Assembly: GCA_938040985.1 (NCBI GenBank)
Contig: CALHZD010000075.1
Coordinates: 1-20,684 of the forward strand
DNA: 20,684 nt
From: an uncultured Propionivibrio sp.
GTDB taxonomy: Bacteria > Pseudomonadota > Gammaproteobacteria > Burkholderiales > Rhodocyclaceae
Direction of reading: 5' to 3'
Shown in pieces: positions 16,797 to 20,684 of the stretch (position 1 is the first letter of the stretch; the number at the start of each line of letters is the position of its first letter). Below the pieces are notes generated by a model. The model did no database searches. It was not told where the DNA came from and saw only the letters and a list, made by a program, of their open reading frames with translations. A program made the translations under genes and the position numbers.

Positions 16797-16823
16797 TTGT
16801 TGCCGGCGGATTTGTGGTTTAAT
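16797..16823 (+). promoter_or_regulatory. Candidate promoter directly before nadK
   Basis: TTGTTG (16797-16802) and TTTAAT (16818-16823) are separated by 15 bp, shorter than ideal. Transcription would start at or next to the nadK ATG, giving a leaderless message. A second candidate is TATAAA at 16767-16772, overlapping the upstream stop codon, with a poor -35. Neither is certain. Confidence 0.25.
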
Positions 16824-16830
16824 TCATCTC

Positions 16831-17799
16831 ATGAATGCCAGCGCTATTTTTCCTCCGCACGGTGTGCGGACGATCGCCCTGATCGGCAAATACAACAGCC
16901 GGGATATCAGTAATTCCCTGTGTTTACTCGCTAATGATCTGCAACGGCGAGGTATGAGCGTACTGGTTGAAAAAGCGACGGCGGAAAATTCCGGCAGCCC
17001 GCAGATTTCGGCCTGGGCCTGCGGCGATTTCATCGCCATTGGCGAGCGCGCCGATCTGGCTATCGTACTGGGCGGCGATGGTACGATGCTTAATGCGGCT
17101 CGCCAGTTGGCGCGCTTCGGCGTGCCGTTGGTTGGCGTCAATCAGGGACGGCTCGGCTTTATGACCGATATTGCGCGCAGCGATATGCTGGCAGCGCTGG
17201 ATGATCTGCTGGCAGGTCATTTCGTCCCGGAAAGCCGCCTGCTGCTCGCAGCCGGAATTTTCCGGAATAGGCAGAAACTCAGCGAACATCTGGCGCTCAA
17301 CGAAGTTGTCATCGATAAAGGCGCATTTGGCCGGCTGATCGAACTGCAGCTTTTCATCGACGGTGAATTTGTCTTTAACCTGCGTGCAGACGGATTGATC
17401 GTATCCACGCCGACCGGCTCGACCGCCTATTCGCTTTCGGCTAACGGGCCGATTCAGCATCCGCAGGTTTCCAGCATTGCGTTGGTGCCGCTGTGTCCGC
17501 ATGCACTGTCTAACCGCCCCATCGTAGTGGGCGATGCCAGCCAGATCGAAGTTCGCATCCTGCGCGCTGTTGACTCTCGGGCGCATTGCGATGGGCAGAT
17601 GGCCGTTGACCTACGCGTTGGCGACATCATACGCATCCGCCGTGCGGAATTTTCTGCCTGTTTGCTGCATCCGCCCGGCTATAGCTACTTCGCCATGTTG
17701 CGCGAAAAACTGCACTGGAGCGCGCAGCCCGACGCGCTGCCGCCGACCTCAGTTGAGGGGCAGGACGGTCTGATGGGCGAAGCGGACTGTCCCGGCTGA
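16831..17799 (+). CDS. nadK: NadK, NAD kinase (ATP/polyphosphate-dependent)
   Basis: Phosphorylates NAD to NADP in the cytosol. The 322-aa product starts MNASAIFPPHGVRTIALIGK; an upstream in-frame start at 16786 would add 15 unlikely residues. The NAD kinase motifs are present: LGGDGTML (GGDG), NEVVIDKG (NE/D), and TPTGSTAYSLSANGPI. The C-terminus runs about 20-25 residues beyond the usual family end with a Pro/Gly/Asp-rich tail. No Shine-Dalgarno precedes the start. recN begins 2 bp after the stop. nadK next to recN is common in betaproteobacteria, where hrcA often sits upstream; here the unknown coiled-coil gene occupies that place. Confidence 0.95.
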   Translation: MNASAIFPPHGVRTIALIGKYNSRDISNSLCLLANDLQRRGMSVLVEKATAENSGSPQISAWACGDFIAIGERADLAIVLGGDGTMLNAARQLARFGVPLVGVNQGRLGFMTDIARSDMLAALDDLLAGHFVPESRLLLAAGIFRNRQKLSEHLALNEVVIDKGAFGRLIELQLFIDGEFVFNLRADGLIVSTPTGSTAYSLSANGPIQHPQVSSIALVPLCPHALSNRPIVVGDASQIEVRILRAVDSRAHCDGQMAVDLRVGDIIRIRRAEFSACLLHPPGYSYFAMLREKLHWSAQPDALPPTSVEGQDGLMGEADCPG

Positions 17800-17801
17800 T
17801 C

Positions 17802-19469
17802 ATGCTAAATCGTTTGAGTATCCGGAATTTCGTCCTGGTCGATCGTCTCGAACTGGATTTTCAGCCTGGTTTCAGCGTGCTGACGGGGGAAACGGGGGCC
17901 GGCAAGTCGATTCTCGTCGATGCGCTGGCCTGCGTGCTGGGCGAACGTGCGGACAGCGGGCTGGTGCGTGCCGGTTGTGATCGCGCCGAAGTCAGCGCCG
18001 AATTTTCCATACCGCAAGCGGAACTTCTCGACTGGCTGCGCGAACATGATATTGCCGTCGAGGCGGAGGAGGGGCTCCTGCTGCGGCGCGTCGTCGAAGC
18101 TAGCGGCCGTTCACGCGCCTACCTCAACGGTTCGCCAGTAACGCTCCAGCAATTGCGCCGAGTGGCCGAATCGCTCGTTGATATTCACGGTCAGCATGCC
18201 CACCAGTCGTTGCTGCGCGGCGATGCGCAGCGCGATCTGCTCGATGCGCATGCGCGCCTGCGTCCATTGGCCGATGAAGTGGCCGCCTGTTGGCGAGCCT
18301 GGCGTAAAGCGCAGGAGCGGCTGGAGGCCGCGCAACATGGCGCGCAAAGCGCGGCGCAGGAGCGCGATCTGCTCGCCTTGCAAATCGGCGAACTCGATAT
18401 GCTGGCCTTTTCCGCGGGTGAGTGGGATGCGCTTAATCACGAGCATCAACGCCTGACGCACGCCGCCCGCCTAATCGAAGGCGCGCGCCAGATTGTCGAC
18501 CTGCTGGCCGAAGGCGATTCGGCCTGTTCGGCGCAGCTCGGCGCGGCAGCGCATACGCTCGACGAACTGACCGGTTATGACTCTGCGCTGATCGAAACGG
18601 CGGCGCTCATTGCCTCGGCACGAGCCGATTTGGACGAAGCGGCATCCGCGCTACGCCGTTATGCCGAGCGGATCGACCTTGATCCGCAGCGCTTATCCGA
18701 AGCGGAAAAGCGGCTTGAGGCCATTTTCAGTTGCGCCCGCAAGTTCCGGACATCGCCGGAAGCATTGCCCGGACTGCTTGCCGACTGGCGGCGGCGCTTC
18801 GATGAAATTGCCGCCGATGCCGATATCGACGCACTGCGCATGCAGGCGGAGGCCGCCAGGGCGGCCTATCTGGAAACGGCAAAACGCCTGTCGGCGAAGC
18901 GCGCCAAAGCGGCCAAGACGTTGACCGGTGAGGTGAGCCGGCTTATGGGGCAGCTGGCGCTTGGCGGTGGGCGCTTTGAGATCGGTTTAATACCGCTTGA
19001 GGTCGATACGGCGCATGGTCTGCATGGTCTTGAACAGGTCGAGTTTCGCGTTTCCGGGCTGGCAGGTCACGAAACACGGCCGCTTGCCAAGGTCGTTTCC
19101 GGCGGCGAACTCTCGCGTATCAGTCTAGCCATTCAGGTTGTGACCAGCCAGGCGGCAAGCGTGCCGACGCTGATTTTTGATGAGGTGGATGTCGGCATCG
19201 GCGGCGGTGTTGCCGAAGTCGTCGGGCGCCTGCTGCACGGACTCGGGCGCGAGCGGCAGGTGCTGTGTGTAACCCATTTGCCGCAGGTAGCGGCCTGCGC
19301 CGAATGGCAATGGCAGGTGACCAAGCATTTTGAGGGCAATAGCGTCCGCAGCAGTGTTGATGCGCTTGACGCGGACGCGCGTGTCGAGGAAATCGCCCGT
19401 ATGCTTGGCGGCGTGGAGATTACCGATATCACGCGCCGGCACGCCAGAGAAATGCTCGCTGGCGGCTGA
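17802..19469 (+). CDS. recN: RecN, SMC-like DNA repair protein
   Basis: SMC-family ATPase that acts early in recombinational repair of double-strand breaks. The 555-aa product has Walker A GETGAGKS at about residues 30-37, paired coiled-coil arms in the middle (about 160-360) and the C-terminal head with the signature VVSGGELSRISLAIQ and Walker B LIFDEVDVGIGG. DIHGQHAHQSLL is the RecN-typical motif following the N-terminal head. Length is normal. It starts 2 bp after nadK without a strong Shine-Dalgarno, implying coupling. A GC-rich hairpin (19461-19480) spans its stop codon. No LexA-type operator is apparent directly upstream, where nadK leaves no space. Confidence 0.97.
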   Translation: MLNRLSIRNFVLVDRLELDFQPGFSVLTGETGAGKSILVDALACVLGERADSGLVRAGCDRAEVSAEFSIPQAELLDWLREHDIAVEAEEGLLLRRVVEASGRSRAYLNGSPVTLQQLRRVAESLVDIHGQHAHQSLLRGDAQRDLLDAHARLRPLADEVAACWRAWRKAQERLEAAQHGAQSAAQERDLLALQIGELDMLAFSAGEWDALNHEHQRLTHAARLIEGARQIVDLLAEGDSACSAQLGAAAHTLDELTGYDSALIETAALIASARADLDEAASALRRYAERIDLDPQRLSEAEKRLEAIFSCARKFRTSPEALPGLLADWRRRFDEIAADADIDALRMQAEAARAAYLETAKRLSAKRAKAAKTLTGEVSRLMGQLALGGGRFEIGLIPLEVDTAHGLHGLEQVEFRVSGLAGHETRPLAKVVSGGELSRISLAIQVVTSQAASVPTLIFDEVDVGIGGGVAEVVGRLLHGLGRERQVLCVTHLPQVAACAEWQWQVTKHFEGNSVRSSVDALDADARVEEIARMLGGVEITDITRRHAREMLAGG

Positions 19470-19481
19470 AAACTGCCGCCA
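19460..19481 (+). terminator. GC-rich hairpin over the recN stop, weak terminator candidate
   Basis: TGGCGGC (19460-19466) pairs perfectly with GCCGCCA (19475-19481) around an 8-base loop that contains the recN TGA. The stem is strong, but no T-run follows, so intrinsic termination is doubtful. Confidence 0.25.
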
Positions 19482-19505
19482 CTTACTTCCGCCATTCCCG
19501 CCGCC

Positions 19506-19624
19506 AGAACCCGCGTGGATAGGACATCTCCGGACAGACGCTCCGGAACCCGCATGGATAAAGGGCTGGCGGGCAGGCACCGTTGGAACCCTTATAAATA
19601 AAGGGCTGGCGGGCAGGCGTCCAA
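19506..19624. repeat. Three tandem copies of a ~40-bp repeat
   Basis: Copies start at 19506, 19545 and 19585, each with a GAACCC core, giving periods of 39 and 40 bp. Copies 2 and 3 share an identical 21-bp block (19558-19578 and 19598-19618) containing AAAGGGCTGGCGGGCAGGC. Copy 1 matches copy 2 at 14 of its first 16 bases, then diverges. The array lies between convergent recN and tRNA-Arg. A CGTCCA/TGGACG inverted repeat (19618-19638) around a CACGCGTG palindrome follows the last copy. Confidence 0.8.
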
Positions 19625-19674
19625 GTCACGCGTGGACGAGTAGGGAAGGGGAAAAGGCGCAGGGAAGGAGCGGT

Positions 19675-19749
19675 TGGCCTCCTCGACAGGAATCGAACCT
19701 GTATCGCACGCTTAGGAGGCGTGTGCACTATCCGTTATGCTACGAGGAG
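19675..19749 (-). tRNA. tRNA-Arg (anticodon CCT)
   Basis: Read on the minus strand, the sequence folds into a full cloverleaf. The acceptor stem is CTCCTCG with CGAGGAG; the D stem is GCAT/GTGC. The anticodon stem CACGC/GCGTG encloses loop CTCCTAA, giving anticodon CCT (reads AGG, Arg). A 4-base variable loop follows, then the T arm ACAGG-TTCGATT-CCTGT. Discriminator G and a genome-encoded CCA complete the 3' end at 19675. Confidence 0.96.
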
Positions 19750-19787
19750 ATGTCAGACTGGCTGGAAGGCGTCGTATTGCGGGCGCT

Positions 19788-19793
19788 ATTCTA
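19788..19793 (-). promoter_or_regulatory. Candidate -10 element for tRNA-Arg
   Basis: On the minus strand TAGAAT (five of six matches) is followed by a GC-rich AGCGCCCGC stretch, as in stringently controlled stable-RNA promoters. It would give a tRNA leader of about 31 bases. No good -35 is seen at 17 bp. Confidence 0.4.
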
Positions 19794-19828
19794 GCCTGAT
19801 TGAGTTGTGGATGGACGTGGAATCAGGC
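19794..19828 (-). repeat. Inverted repeat between folE2 and tRNA-Arg
   Basis: GCCTGATT and AATCAGGC form a perfect 8-bp inverted repeat with a 19-base loop, 21 bases past the folE2 stop on the minus strand. It has no T-run. It could help end folE2 transcripts or be a protein site overlapping the tRNA promoter region. Confidence 0.4.
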
Positions 19829-19848
19829 GAATCATCGCGCGGTTTCGT

Positions 19849-20658
19849 TTATGCAGTCCGGTTTTTGTCGTTCTCGATCATGGCGTAGGCCGAGTGATTG
19901 TGAATCGACTCGAAATTTTCCGATTCGACGGTATAGGCATAAATGCGCGGCTCGGCGTTGAGGCGGGCGGCAACGTCGCGCACCATGTCTTCGACGAATT
20001 TGGGATTGTCGTAGGCGTGTTCAGTCACATATTTTTCATCCGGCCGCTTGAGCAGGCTGTAGAGTTCGCAGGAAGCGACTTCTTCGACGAGCCGAACGAT
20101 TTCCTCAATCCAGACCAGTTGGCGGATGCTGGCGGTCACGGTCACATGCGAGCGTTGGTTATGGGCGCCGCGTTCGGAAATTTTTTTGGAACAGGGACAT
20201 AGGCTGGTGACGGGAACAACGACCTTGACCTGTGAGACGATCTTGCCCTGACTGATCTCGCCGATCAGCGTGACATCGTAATCCATCAGGCTCTGAACGC
20301 CGGAAACCGGCGCCGCTTTGCGGATGAAATACGGAAAATTCATTTCGATGTGCCCCGTCTCGGCTTCCAGCTTTTCCGCCATTTGATGCAGCATCGTTGG
20401 AAAGTTCTCGATGGAAATCTCGCGTTCATTAGCGTTGAGAATCTCGACGAAACGCGACATGTGCGTGCCTTTAAAATTGTGCGGCAGGTTGACGTACATG
20501 TTGAAGACGGCCACCGTATGCTGCACGCCGCCCGAACGGTCGCGTACGCGCACGGGATGGCGGATGGATTTGATGCCGACGCGGTTGATGGCGATATGCC
20601 GCGTATCGGCGAGATTCTGTACATCGGCGATCTTGTCTTTATTTTGTGCTGCGTTCAT
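19849..20658 (-). CDS. folE2: FolE2, GTP cyclohydrolase IB
   Basis: Converts GTP to 7,8-dihydroneopterin triphosphate, the first step of folate (and queuosine precursor) synthesis. The 269-aa product is of the FolE2/GCYH-IB type, not FolE. It has GGVQHTVAVFNMYVNLPHNF, KGTHMSRFVEI, the SLCPCSKKISERGAHNQRSH motif with the metal-ligand Cys (Cys154/Cys156 region), and a C-terminal SIHNHSAYA. The start at 20658 has AGGA at 20665-20668 (minus strand, 6-base spacing), and the length fits the family. FolE2 enzymes tolerate various metals and in some bacteria are under Zur control, but only 26 bp upstream are visible, so regulation cannot be judged. It reads toward the tRNA and converges on recN. Confidence 0.96.
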   Translation of the reverse strand: MNAAQNKDKIADVQNLADTRHIAINRVGIKSIRHPVRVRDRSGGVQHTVAVFNMYVNLPHNFKGTHMSRFVEILNANEREISIENFPTMLHQMAEKLEAETGHIEMNFPYFIRKAAPVSGVQSLMDYDVTLIGEISQGKIVSQVKVVVPVTSLCPCSKKISERGAHNQRSHVTVTASIRQLVWIEEIVRLVEEVASCELYSLLKRPDEKYVTEHAYDNPKFVEDMVRDVAARLNAEPRIYAYTVESENFESIHNHSAYAMIENDKNRTA

Positions 20659-20684
20659 TGCGTGTCCTATTATTGGGAAGGTTG

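Noticed and set aside
19506..19624. Possible CRISPR array
   Set aside because: The units are contiguous with no unique spacers, there are only three, one is diverged, and no cas gene is present.
19470..19750. Integrated element using tRNA-Arg as attachment site
   Set aside because: No integrase, no duplicated tRNA 3' end and only 200 bp of flanking repeats; nothing shows an insertion.
19330..19794. Plus-strand open frame spanning the recN end, the tandem repeats and the tRNA
   Set aside because: It overlaps recN out of frame and reads through a tRNA on the opposite strand; the repeated PEPAWI-like pattern just reflects the DNA repeats.
19807..20202. Plus-strand open frame inside folE2
   Set aside because: It is antisense to a clear folE2 coding sequence and has no family features.

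Overview
This window looks like chromosomal core DNA of a betaproteobacterium, most plausibly of the Rhodocyclales or a nearby group. The evidence is the gene order rlmN-pilF-rodZ-ispG-hisS-yfgM-bamB-der-hfq-hflX-hflK-hflC-DUF2065-hisZ-purA, a hisZ that implies a short-form HisG, and moderately GC-rich coding sequence. The genus cannot be fixed by eye. No transposase, integrase, phage gene or CRISPR array is visible.

Region 1 (1-8622) is a tightly packed plus-strand run with no room for internal terminators. It holds rlmN (5' end cut by the window), pilF, rodZ, ispG, hisS, yfgM, bamB and der. Most junctions are 4-bp ATGA overlaps or very short gaps. The genes cover rRNA/tRNA methylation, type IV pilus secretin assembly, cell shape, isoprenoid precursor synthesis, histidyl-tRNA charging, envelope protein quality control, outer-membrane protein assembly and ribosome maturation.

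Region 2 (8623-13960) starts after a 159-bp gap. It holds hfq, hflX, hflK, hflC, a DUF2065 membrane peptide gene and hisZ. This is the hfq/hfl cluster with the HisG regulatory subunit hooked on by a 4-bp overlap. HisZ and HisS, both here, are paralogues: one regulatory, one catalytic.

Region 3 (13961-17799) has purA, then a 359-bp non-coding gap with inverted repeats and an AT-rich, T-tract stretch. Next come an unrecognised 344-aa coiled-coil protein gene (15737-16771) and nadK. The gap and the unknown gene are the least explained part of the window.

Region 4 (17802-20684) has recN, then a short convergent junction with three tandem copies of a ~40-bp repeat, a minus-strand tRNA-Arg(CCT) with encoded CCA, and minus-strand folE2 (GTP cyclohydrolase IB), complete at its N-terminus. 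I found no convincing novel multi-gene system. The best candidates for new biology are the unknown coiled-coil gene and the structured gap before it, followed by the tandem repeats near the tRNA.
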